From Anadara kagoshimensis (Eukaryota > Mollusca > Bivalvia > Arcoida > Arcidae): 64,000 nucleotides of DNA. Positions 43,767 through 56,100 of the stretch are shown piece by piece (position 1 is the first letter of the stretch; every line of letters begins with the position of its first letter). The stretch is from contig CM037861.1 in the NCBI GenBank assembly GCA_021292105.1, forward strand, positions 30,048,674 through 30,112,673, read 5' to 3'. The notes under the pieces were generated by a model. That model saw nothing but the letters and a program-made list of their open reading frames with translations. It did no database searches and was not told the origin of the DNA. The position numbers and the translations under genes are program-made.

Positions 43767-44444
43767 TTACTAGTATAGACAAACAACATTGACCTGTCCT
43801 CTTGACCTTTCATTAGGAATATTCATATAGGAGGGTCCACCCAATATATAGGTAGAATTCACAGTTAATACATATGCATGTTGACCATGATTAGTGTTCA
43901 CTTCAATATGCTGAATATACTGTATATGCATGATCCCTATTACAGGTACTAAAATTTACTTGTCAATATGAATATTTAAAACAAAGGTCAAGCAAACAGG
44001 TCATTGTTGTTTGCATATATGCAAGTATTCTTGCTAGAAAATTAGATGTATGTTTGTTTGATTAAAATAACCTGTTGGAATGGTCTATACTGTCATGTAA
44101 GCTTGTTGACATTGACAGATTTAAAGTCTTAAAAAATATTTATGTGATAGCTTTGAAGGGGGTTGACAGATTTTCCTCTACATGTGGCCTGTTGGCCAAT
44201 TTTGACAACTTTGTTATTGAAAGTTTTTGTGTTTTCATTGTACTTGTTATTGTGTTGAGGAAAAGTTAGTCACAACAAAAAGTTCCAAAGTTCAAAATTT
44301 GACATATGAATTGCATGCATGCAGTCATTACCAGTCTATGTGTGAGTGTATGTGGGACAAACAAAAACTAACATCAGAATTTGGTGGGTTACATTGTTGT
44401 GTTCTACACTGCTGTTCCTAAAATAGGAGGAAATTCTTTTCTAA

Positions 44445-44700
44445 AAATGGGGGCCTTGGTGACCAAGTTGTCTTAAAGTGTGCTTTTTACAGATCACACT
44501 GACTCTCACTGTCTAGGTTCAAATTTCATTTGGGACAGTTGCTAGTGTGAGAATGTTTGTCAGTTTGCTTGCCAAAGGTCACTGGCATTTCTCTGGGGAC
44601 TCTGGTTTCCTCCACCATCCATGAGCTGATCATCTTGAAATAAGAATCTTGACTGGGTCGTAAAATGGTATAACTCCTCTCCACTATACTCTTTTCTGTT
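44445..44700 (+). repeat. tRNA-derived SINE, family A
   Basis: GGGGCCTTGGTGACCAAGTT head, CTAGGTTCAAATTTC B box, CTAGTGTGAGAATGTTTGTC body, AAGAATCTTGACTGGGTCGT tail. Confidence 0.8.
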
Positions 44701-44779
44701 GGTAATGATTTTATAAATTAGAAGTAAGGCAAAACTCTGTCTTCTCAAGTTCTCATGCCTTTAGCATATCCTTACACAC

Positions 44780-44780
<1 letters not shown>

Positions 44781-44826
<46 letters not shown>
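44781..44826 (+). repeat. (CA)n microsatellite
   Basis: About 23 uninterrupted CA dinucleotides. Confidence 0.99.
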
Positions 44827-44829
<3 letters not shown>

Positions 44830-45039
44830 TCATCTGCATGTACACATAGATAAAAATCCTGCTAAAAATGGAGAAAAAAAATGTTGTTTTCTTTTCACAG
44901 GGGACCTTTAGTTTATGCCCAATATAGCATCTTCCCATATCTTTACACATATGTTCATCTGCATGTACACACAGATAAAAATTATAAAAATTGAAGAAAA
45001 AAATGTTTTGTCCACATGGAACCTTTATGCTTAATGCAT

Positions 45040-46060
45040 GCAACACATGTGGACCTTTCGTTGATTTATGAGTAGTTTTAAATGAACAACACAGTAGCCA
45101 GCTTATATAGCCAGCTTATCAGTGTTCAAAGTACATCTGAACTTTTAAGGTCATCCTCACACCATTTATAATTGTGATTGTAGTCCATTAAGTGAACTTT
45201 ATATCGGAAGACAGATCCAAAAAAAGACAGACTGCTACAACTACCTTGGACTTTGGTAAAGTGTGGTTAAGGGCATGTTTGAGATTTAATGTGTTAAAGT
45301 AACTGTTAACTCTATGGTCAGCTTTGATATTATATAGCTGCTGTTTTTAGTTTTGCTGTGTGTGGAAAATTCTTATTCGGATATTTTGGAGACAAAAACA
45401 TTCTTAGCGATATTGACATTATGTAAGTGGCACAAATTATTTTTGAATTCACTTTTTTTGGTTTTGTTTTGTTTAATATGCTAGTGTAGGTAAGACTTCC
45501 TTTTGTATTCTCATCCCTTAAATTTTATATAATAAATAAAAAAAATATTTTTCATACAATGTTAATATGGCTTCTATCAGTTTTAGGCCTTTTCAATTGA
45601 AAATGAAATTTTAGCGGAAGTTTTCTTCTCGTATATACATGCATTTTTAAAATCTTTTATATTTATGATAAATAATTATTATATTTATGATAAATAATTA
45701 TTATATTTATGATAAATAATTATTATCTTTTATTTGTCTTGTGTATAATCTTTTAATATTTAAACATATCCTCTATCTATTGACCAGTATTAGGGTGTGA
45801 AGTTCGAAAGATTTGTCCAGTTGTTTACAAAATTATTCAGTAATAAAGACTTCCATTTGTACCCTCCCCTAAAAAGTTAATTTTAACTGGGAAGCCTAAA
45901 TATCATAACATTTTGAGCATTTCTGTAAAAAATACTTTTTTAAAAACTTTACATAAAATTTATATTGTTCAAAAACACTAAAACTTGTTACAACAACCAT
46001 CTCTGTAGTATAAAGACCACATGTCCATTTAGACCAGTGTTTTGAGATCCAATTGCCTCA
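45040..46060. other. Intergenic, ACSL upstream side; small tandem repeat only
   Basis: AT-rich. A 24-bp unit (TTATATTTATGATAAATAAT plus TATT) is repeated three times at about 45656-45725. A non-coding first exon of ACSL may lie here or further left, but none can be identified. Confidence 0.5.
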
Positions 46061-46063
46061 TAT

Positions 46064-46276
46064 AATTGACATATTGCCAGCCATGCCTTTTATATTCTGA
46101 CACTGGCCGCCATCAAGGTACCAAAGCAGCGTCACGGCAACTAATGACGTACTAGTGTCAGTGACATCATTAAACAGCACAATTCAGTCTGAGTTTTCAT
46201 TCTTTTTGTGTATAATTCTAGCATGTCGGGTTTTGTTGAAACATTATGGGCATGTACGACGATCTGTTAATTGAGT
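46064..46276 (+). mobile_element. MITE D, copy 3
   Basis: ATAATTGACATATTGCCAGC left end, GACACTGGCCGCCATCAAGG, TGACGTACTAGTGTCAGTGA, and TTTTCATTCTTTTTGTGTAT. Same orientation as copy 1, more diverged. Confidence 0.8.
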
Positions 46277-46440
46277 AAGCTAAAAATTTTGCAGTAGTTT
46301 ATACTCATGTTCTAGGGCTTTTTGGCATATCATGGCTGAATACAAGCCCATTTAGCCTGATTTTCAAATTCCCATTTAAAAAGTTCCAATTGTACAAAAA
46401 ATATTTAAAAAACTGATGCTGTAGTAAGATCCATATAAAC

Positions 46441-46940
46441 TAGGGCTGTCATTAAGAGATCAAAATATCGATATATCATTAATAAAAGCCATTGATATGA
46501 TATATCAATAAATTTTTTGTTACTAGTATCAACAAAAATGGCCACCAGTTCATGGCTAAGGTTGGAGTTATCAATAGTAAATAAATTTAACTGGTTGCAG
46601 ATGTATCATAATTACAACCCATCATTTTAATGTATCTCAAAACCAACTGACGTACAAAACAGAGTGCATATAATATATACCTTCCTAACTTTGAAAGTTG
46701 CCAAAAAGTTTGAATTCTCCTAGATTCGCCTGATTGGCTGCTATTTATACCCCAGACCCGGCCTTTAAGACAACACCAAAAATGCCAAATATAGGTGGAA
46801 AATAATCTGTCTAGAAAAGATTCAACAGAAATATGAACTATTTTAAATTTTAATCACTTTTCCAATATTTCAATATATCAATTTATCGATATTTTTCAGT
46901 TGATATATCGATATTCAAGTTTTCATCAATGACAACCCTA
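46441..46940. mobile_element. 500-bp hAT-like non-autonomous element
   Basis: Starts TAGGGCTGTCATTAAGAG and ends with the complement-like AATGACAACCCTA. ATATAAAC/ATAGAAAC flank it (7 of 8 match), an 8-bp duplication typical of hAT. Subterminal ATCGATATATC inverted copies occur on both sides. No ORF. Confidence 0.8.
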
Positions 46941-47025
46941 ATAGAAACTTGTTACATTAGATTTACTTTTACCTCAATAGAGTTAATTTCCTAGACATTT
47001 CTATATTTTAAGGTTACAGAACAGG

Positions 47026-47163
47026 ATGGAGTATTTGAGATTCATAGGAGCTGGAGCAGTGTCTGCAGTAGCTGTTACTACGGCAACAGCTTTGTACTTG
47101 TCACGACGGCCGCAGCCAATTCCAATGATAGTGGATTTAAACAGACAAACAAATGATGTGCCT
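47026..47163 (+). CDS. ACSL: ACSL first coding exon 1A (membrane-anchor N-terminus)
   Basis: MEYLRFIGAGAVSAVAVTTA then TALYLSRRPQPIPMIVDLNR and QTNDVP; 46 codons ending in phase 0 at GTGAGT. Residues 6-25 form a hydrophobic helix followed by Arg-Arg, as in ACSL1-type N-terminal anchors. TTTTAAG precedes by ~14 bp, so this may be preceded by a non-coding exon. Confidence 0.88.
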
Positions 47164-50100
47164 GTGAGTAATAAATAATTTAGTGTCCATATGTTCATAA
47201 CAGTTTTCTCAGAAACTACTAAACATGGCTGGCCACTTGAAATTTTGTATGAGTTCAGTATGAGGTCTCATGCCGCAAGTGCTGATTTCAAGTCTGCCAC
47301 ACATTTACATCTTGATTACCAACTTTGTTGATTTTTCGACATTTACAGTCAATGGTTGAAATTAAAAGCAGGGTTATACTAAGCTCACAGATTTCTGTGA
47401 GATTTCACATATTTTGACAGAAAAGATTAACAGTTATCCCTAGCCTTTCAAAGAAAGGCGGGTCATATAAAATTATAACTTCTGTTCTTTCTGTCCCTCC
47501 AGAAACTTCTTGTTTGGAGAAGTTCTCCAAACATATGAAGCACTTTTTTACTTACATGTAGTTCAAAGCATAACTATTGATAGAAAATGCACATGTAATT
47601 AACTTATCTTGGTTTGCTTATTATCCTTGGAGTTATGGCCCTTTGAACATAAGTGCAAATTGCAAAAAGTACCTACTGGCAGGTTATCTTAATTCAATGA
47701 CTTTGCTTGTTGGAATACTTAAGTGAATTGTTAACTTTTAAATATGACCTCTTTTTATATCTGTTCACATAATACTCGAATCTTACAGAGAAAAATTTGC
47801 TTCAGGGGGGCCAGAGACTACTATTGTAAACTTGAAGTGTCAATCAAGATGCAATCTTTAACACTAGATATTGGGATTATTTGCTTAAAAGTTCATCAAA
47901 GACCTGAAAATAAGGACAGAATTTAACTGATCTTTATGAATAAGTTGCATGTATAAAGAGACAGTTTTGGATTTTTAAAGTACATGTATTTTGAAACAAT
48001 AGAATTTTGGCTATCATGGTTTATCAATGGCAGTAAAACCTTGATTCACTGCCTTCATGTGTTCAGTTAGATTTTGCTGTAAAAAGAGCTTTGGAATAAA
48101 TTGACAGAGGCTTACAAAGACAAAAAAATATTTAAAAAAAATATTTTGCTAATTTTGAAAAAATTGGTTATAATATGTCAGGTTGTAAAGTAAAAGCTGG
48201 GCATTATAATGAGGATTTATTGTTTCTTTGTATGGGATGTCAATAGAAGCTGGTAGCCAGCAAAAAATGCCTGCTATTCTCCCCAAAAAAAAAAATGCTG
48301 GCTATTTTATATTCCAAGTGGTTAAATCCAATGCCTAATTAGAATTTTGGTGTCAATGAACTTTTGAAAATCAGCCTGCTGCTTCAATAGATAATGACAT
48401 CCCTGTCTGTTTTTGGAAACATTAATTTTTTTCATTTGAACCCAGTGAGTCATTCTACATTTCCGTAAGGTAAAATTGTGTATTCTTTGAATTAAACAAT
48501 TTCTTGAAATCAGTGGGCTTCGTCTTAAAATATACTACGTAGTACATGTGTATGCTATTTATATATATACTTGTGCCATATTCTGTTTCTTCCTTATAAT
48601 AAGTATTAGTTCTGCTTCCTGGAAAAAAGAAGTTTCAGTTTTGCTAGTTTGACCTGAAAAATTAAAAACTTTGTTTTAGGCATTAGTTGACTAATCCATT
48701 GTCATCAAGGGTACTTTTATGAACCCTTCTAGAAGAAAACACTGAATTTATGATTTGCCCCATTTGATAATTCAGTGTTAAGGTCATAAACCCAGGTTGA
48801 ACTTGTTGAATAGAAATAATTTACTCCATTTGATATTCAACCTTGAGGTCATTTACCCAGGTTGAACTTGTTGAAATTTGATCAAGTGATTTTAAATAAA
48901 AATCATTACCCTTTATTTAAGTAGTGTAATGTGACATCATGGATGAGAGTCTGTCAATATTTGATATGTTACTAGCATATGTACAGGATTAAAACTGTCT
49001 GTAATGTGTTAATTTGTTTATATCTAGAGTATATATCTATATATATTTTATATATCACATCTTCATTTACATGAGAAAGCTCATTCATGTAAAATATTGA
49101 TGATCTTGATCGGCCTGTAGTACGTATGGTAGTACGGGTTAATTCCGTTAAAGCTATAACGTAGTAAAAATTGTAGATATGGGCAGTGCATCTTCTTTAC
49201 AACGACTTGTGGATTACAACAAACAGTCTGAAATTGCAGTAAGCGATTTGTTTATATATTTATTTTTATATTTTTAAAACATGTATTGGTATATTATTTT
49301 GTAAAAAAAAAAAAATGATAAATATTTTTTTTAAAATCTTAATGTGTGTTATGATTAATATCATTGATAAATTTCATTTCCTGTTTTTCTAAATTTCCTG
49401 GTTTTTTTTTTAAATTAAAATTAGAATTTTTTTGTACTAAAACTAAACTTAACTGTAATTTGATTTATTTATAGAAAAAATCCCCAAGTTTGAATATTTT
49501 ATCTTACTACATGTAGTGCATGTAATATATAGTTCTCTTATAAAGCATTTGTCCAGTACCTAAAAGTAATCACTTATGGAGACATGTGACCAAGTAGTTA
49601 AAGTCACGGACACATGATTCAAGGCTTGTGAGTTTGATCCTCAATCAGGCAGTGAGCAAAACATTTAATTTTCACATTGCTCCTGTCTACTTAGCTACCA
49701 AATGAATGAACTCTAACAAATATGCTGGATGTTCAGGGTTAATTGACATGTTGTCAAAGGGGGGATGGGGGTGGATATCGTGTTCTCAGTTGCTTTATAT
49801 CATTGAAACCAGGATAAACAATGGTCTGATGAGCTTATAGACTTGGGACAGATTTTAACAATAAGTGTATAGCACCATATATATCTTGGTATTCAATACA
49901 CACATGTGTGTGTTTTATATCAATATTGAATATATGTATCAATGGAGATTCTTGCTGTTAGGATTATTAATACTGTACAATCCTCTTATTACAGATATGT
50001 TGAGAGTTTTTTTTATCTGTCAGGAATAATTATCTTTTTTCTGAAAGATACACATGTGCTGTAAAACCTTAATTCATTGCCACCATTTGTTCATTCAGAT

Positions 50101-53100
50101 TTTAGCATTATAAGGGGTTGTTGATTTATATAGGAAGGCTTTTCAAGGGAAAAAAAAATCTCATATATTTTGGGACCTCGAAAACAATGTAAAAAACTCA
50201 GGTACAAAAGTGATCGCTGTGCATTATAACAAGGTTGTACTTTAGTTTAATTTTTATAGAGCATAGAAAAATAGATGCTGTGCTATGACTATGAGAGGTC
50301 TATCAAGATAAACATATATAGAAATATCTTTTAGGACTTCAAAATACTATGGCAAAGAGTTGAGTGAGTTGAGTAATGGTGTTTAATGTCCCAGTCAAGA
50401 ATATTTCACTTATATTGAGATGTCACCAGCTATAGGCAAAAGTGCAGAAATTTTGCCTTTGCATTGCACTGACGGCATTATACAGCAGGGATCTTTATCG
50501 TGCCACACCTACCATGACACGGGACCTCATTTATTCCCATCTGAAAGAACCATGACTTTCATTTTTTTGTAGTGCTTGGCGAAAGAACAGTCACTTCCCA
50601 CTTTCAAGTTTTTGGTCAGATCCGGTTGGACTATGACCAAGAGTATGATTCAAAGTGATCATTGGGCATGATAACAAGGTTTAATGTTGTTTAAATTCCA
50701 TTAAGCATAGAACAATACTTGCCCTGTCATGAGAGGCTTTATATCAAGAAAAAACATAAAAGTAATATATTTTAGGACTTCAAAATGTACATGTACTACT
50801 GTGAAAATTCAGGTGTAAAAGTGACTATTGGGCACAATAACAAGGTTTTACTGTAAGTAAAATTTTACAGAGTATAGAAAAATAGTTGCTATGCTGCGGG
50901 GGAAAAAAACCCAACATTTTGGACTTCGAAATTCTATGCCAATAATTGAGGTTACCTCAGGTGGCTAAGTGACTATGAGGCATTGCAGCAAGGTTGTACT
51001 GTACCAAAGTTTCATTTTCATAGAGCATTATAAGAAAAAATAAGTTCTTTGTTCTAAAACAATGAGAGCAGAAAAAATTGATTTTATTTTGTTATATGGT
51101 AATTCTATGTTTACGACATGGTGGTGGTTATTAAGAGCTTATGTTCATCCTTCTCTTTCATTGATCAATTTGTATTGATTAATCTCATTTGTCAGTAGTT
51201 ACAGAAATTACAGAAATTACCAGTATATTTTCTAAATAATTTATCATAAACACGTTAAATGTGGTCCATTCTAAGGCTATTAAGTAAAGGTAGAAAAGGT
51301 TTTTTTCACCTAATTACTGGTAGGTGGAGGTCTATAGTATCTGTCTGTAACTTATTGATTTCAGTCACATTATAAATATTTTTTGAAAAATTAAAAAATT
51401 TAAATTGATTTTTTTTAATTCATCATTTCATGGAAAGCATTTCTATTGAAAATGTCATTCATTGTTAAGTGACTGTCTTTGAAATGCATTTACAGATAAA
51501 AGGTCTTGTCACGGTCTAGGTTTGAATCCCAGTATAATAAAGATTGTCAGTTTGTTTCCTAAAGGATGATGGGTTTCTCTTTTCACTCTGGTTTCCCCCA
51601 CCATACATGAAACTGACTGTCTCAATATATAAGAATGGTTGTAAAACTCTTGTTACTCAACTTACTCTACTCTGTGGTTGGTAAATAAAGACTATGCAAA
51701 TTCCTGCAACTTGGGAATATTCCCACTAAGAAGAGGGGGGCCCCAATGGCTGAATGGTAATATTCCCACTACGAAGAGGGGGTCCCAGTGGCTGAGTGGT
51801 AATATTCCCACTAAGAAGAGGGGACCCCAGTGACTGAGTGGTAATATTCCCACTAAGAAGAGGGGACCCCAGTGACTGAGTGGTAATATTCCCACTAAGA
51901 AGAGGGGGCCCCAGTGGCTGAGTGGTAATATTCCCACTAAGAAGAGGGGGCCCTGGTGGCTGAGTGGTAATATTCCCACTAAGAAGAGGGGACCCCAGTG
52001 GCTGAGTGGTAATATTCCCACTAAGAAGAGGGGGCCCCAGTTGCTGAGTGGTAATATTCCCACTAAGAAGAGGGGGCCCTGGTGGCTGAGTGGTAATATT
52101 TCCACTAAGAAGAGGGGGGGCTCCAGTGGCTGAGTGGTAATATTCCCACTAAGAAGAGGGGGCCCTGGTGGCTGAGTGGTCTAAACATGCACTTACATAT
52201 TACAGCACCTGTCATGGGCTAGGTTTCCATCCCACCCAGGAAAGATCCTAGTGTGAGAAGGTTTGTCAGTTTCTACAGGTGATCCAGTTTCTTCCACCAT
52301 CCCTGAACTGACTGTCTCAATATAAGTGAAATAATCTTGACTGGTGTATAAAACTGAATTAAAGGTTACCCCACTCTTCACTTGCATTTAGAAGAAATAA
52401 CTAAATTTTTAGTAAAATGCTAAGTTGACTTACTCCACTGGAAAAAAATTCTGCCACTAGATGGAAACTTTAACATTTTTTCTCTGTTTAATCAACTGTT
52501 TGATTTCTGTACTTTAAGGGGAAAGACAGAGCCAGAATATCAAAACTGTGTAAAAATGGTGAATTGTTGGAATATGTTAGTGAAGATGTTAGAACGTTAC
52601 ATGAAGCTTTTTTGAATGGTGCAAGATTGTCAAGTAAGTTCGGAGTATTAAATAAAATTTCTATGTACAGTCAAACCCGCCTTTAACATGTTAAAGGCCA
52701 TCTATATATATTAGGGCCACTCACATTTAAAAAACCAAGGCCCCTATGATGCTATTTTGGTGTACAACAATATGTTACCATTTAGTCTTGGAAGAAATTA
52801 AAAAACAAGATCCCATATCTCAATGCACACTTAAGACACCTCTGTAGAGTTTGGGAAAATGTACCTGCTTCAACAGATGCTAATCATTAGAAGCCATTGA
52901 AACAGATTCAGCAAAGAATGCTTAAAAAGTGGGCCACTTTTGACTGACTGCTACAACAGATGCTCACCACTAAAGCCATTCAAAGGATGCTAAACTAAAA
53001 CTAAATTATCACTGAAAGCATCATATCAGAATTTGTAGACTGCATTTGATGGTAAGCAAGTTCCAGGAACGAAATTTACCTTGGTATGTCTGTGACTGAA

Positions 53101-56100
53101 ATCCCTGAAGGCTATGCTATTTCATTGATTTTGAAATGTTAAATGGTTATTTGAGATTTTAGTTACTGATAATGCTACGATGTTGCTTTATCAATTAACT
53201 TTATCCACTAATGATGCATTTTCAAAAATAGTTACAGGATTTTTTTACTGAGATTAATTGTTATTATAAGGCTGAGTATATTTATAAATAATTTGAGATG
53301 GAGTAGAAACTTTAAAAGTAACACATATCATGTTCTGTATATCTTCTGAAACTTTATATACCTATGTTGCTCAGTTTGTTTCAATTGCTTCTAATTCTAA
53401 GCATCCTCTGTAGCCGCAACAGGTGGCCTACTCTTTTTCAAACTCTACAGAGGTATAAGGTATCAGTGTGTGAAGTTGTACCAAGTATGTCAAGCTGATT
53501 GACCTTGACCTTCATTCAGCATTCTTAGGATAGTTAGTGTTCAGTTTGCACAAATCTTGGTATTTGTCTAAAAATATAACAAGAGATATTCATGTTTTCA
53601 GGTGAACCCTAAGGCCCATGGGTCTTTTGCAGAGTGAGTTGAATTGAGTAATGAAGTATTATGCCCCAGTCAAGATTCTTTCACTTATATCAAGGCAGTC
53701 AGTTCAGCAATGGTGGAGGAAACCTGAGTGTTGAGAGAAAATCACCAACCTTCATTGAGACTCTAATCTTGTCCTTGAAATCAAATTCAGCAAAAAGGGG
53801 ACACTAGGTTTTCTATATGATTAACTTATGCTTTGTGTATATATTTATGATTATCTTTGTTACAGATAATGGTCCGTGCTATGGATGGAAACCCAGTCCA
53901 AATGAGCCTTATCAATGGATATCCTATAATGATGTAAGTATACAGATCTCATATTTATCTTTTTATAACACCCGGCATGCTTTTCATGGTCTATTCGAAA
54001 TTCAGTGTAAATGCAGAGTGCTTTGCTTTCTTGCCTACCATGGCACAGGGCATTGCTTTTCAAGGTCTCTTCCAAATTCAGTGTAAATGGAGAGTGCTTT
54101 GCTTTCAAGTCTTGGTCAGACCCAGACAGGATTTGAACCCTGACCTCCATCTGATATAAACAAGACTTACAGACTGTACTAGTTTACAGTACACGTTGAA
54201 AAACATTGGAAAAAGCCTTGAACTTAGAGTTTACATCTATGTTTAAAATATTTCCTTGTCACTTAATGAGGTAATATTTCAGAAACTTACCTTGTAAAGA
54301 TCAAGGCCAGATTCTTTAAGTAAATAGAATACCCCGATTTCTCCATTAAAAGTACATGTATCGTTGTGATAACACTTAGATTACACAAATATCAGAGGGT
54401 AAACAAGCACCATTCAAGGTCTCTAAAAATGTCAATATCATAATAAAAATGAATTTTTAAGACAAAATCAATAATGTCTGAAGTTGCATTTATGAACAAT
54501 TCTGGGTGTTTTGGGGCTTCATCATATAGTAGGATCCTACAGAGCCACTTGAACCACACCTCTGGACACTGTTTTTGATCATATTCAGTGTCTGTTCTAA
54601 GCTTGAAGTTGTACACCAGTTATGTTGTCTTTTGGTTGCTTTGGTTATTGCCTTGGTAACCAATTAAACTAAAACAGTGACTTACCATCAGGGATCACAG
54701 ACGTCTCACTTCCAAGTTTACCACTACGGTAGCTCAGTTGGTAGATCGCTTGTTGTGTTTGTGAAAGGTCTTGAGTTTGAACCCTAACCGGGTCCGACTT
54801 GAAAGTGGGTTGTGACTGATCTGTTGCCTTTACAAAATTACAAAAATGAAAGTCACGGTTCTTTAAAATAAATGAGGTCCCGTTTCACGGTAGGCATGGC
54901 GCAATAAAAAACCCTGCTGTATAATGCCATCAGTGCAGTGCACAAGCAAAATTTCTGCACCTACCCCTATTTCTGGTGATGTCTCGATACATGTTAAATA
55001 CTCTTGACTGAGACGTTTAAACCATTACTCAACTCAACTCACTACCTAGGTTCCAATCCAAAACGGACAGATCATTGCATGAGAAAGTTTGTCACTTAGC
55101 TTGCTGATTCTTTATGATTTCCTCTGGTGCTCCAGATTTCTTCATTATTCTAGAGCTGACTGCTTTGATATAACTGAAAGTATCTTGATTAGGGTATGGG
55201 GTTTATTAGACAACTTTACCTACAGTTCTAGATTTCATTGAACACTTTAGTTACATCATAATGATGCAACAACAGGAAGTAAGTTGTTTATAGAGGAAAT
55301 CCATACTTACTTTATGTAAAGATTTATTTTAGGTAAATGTTTATATTTTGATAAACAGTTTATTAGTGTTTGTTGGTACATACTGATCTTTACAGCAGGT
55401 CCTGCCAAATTCCTTTTATAATTATCAAACAGATTTTTGTATTTTGATTGGATTTATGTAACGTCTAAAATACAGTAGAACATCATTATAATGCCCCTCA
55501 ATTACTTTGTCACCTCATTTATCTCCACACTATTTTAAAGTTTTTAAAATCCATTTCTTTTATACCTTTCTGCTTAAGTCTCCCTTAGTTTATTTGCTTC
55601 TTTGGTGGCTGAGTGGTCTAAAGCATGTGCTTACGATCTCAACAATTCCTTTTCTCAAAGGAACGCTTTCCTGCAGAATTTGTTTCTTCTGGCCTTTTAA
55701 CACCGTGGATAAATCTGGAATATCCGGTGTGTCTATCTTCTTAAACCAGGCTGTTTCCCATTGTTCAAACACACAACAGTCAGTTGTAAACTGAAAAATA
55801 AAGATGTACTTAAAGGAAATATAACAATTTGAAACTGATATGTTCGTATATATATTGAAGGACAAAAAAAGAAATCAGACGCAAAAAATGGTTTCAACAC
55901 CTAGGTTCCAATCCCACTTCTGACAGATTCTAGTATGAGAAAGTTTGCCTCTTCACTTGGTTTTCTCTGGGAACTCTGATTTCCTCCACCTTCCATGAAC
56001 TGCTCACTTCGATATAAGTGAAAGAATGTTGAATGGAACATAAAATCCCATTTCAGCTCCTAGGCCAAAATTGGACTGAACAAATAGTGGCAATGTAAGG

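Noticed and set aside
49589-49680. tRNA-like string (GTGACCAAGTAGTTAAAGTC ... GAGTTTGATCCTCAATC)
   Set aside because: Cloverleaf cannot be closed; probably a worn SINE head, too diverged to assign to a family.
51692-52105. 137-codon frame made of GILPLSHWGPLFLV repeats
   Set aside because: By-product of a 42-bp tandem repeat whose length is divisible by three.
54724-54800. Possible functional tRNA (TAGCTCAGTTGGTAGA with GAGTTTGAACCC)
   Set aside because: Acceptor and anticodon stems do not pair and a SINE body follows directly.
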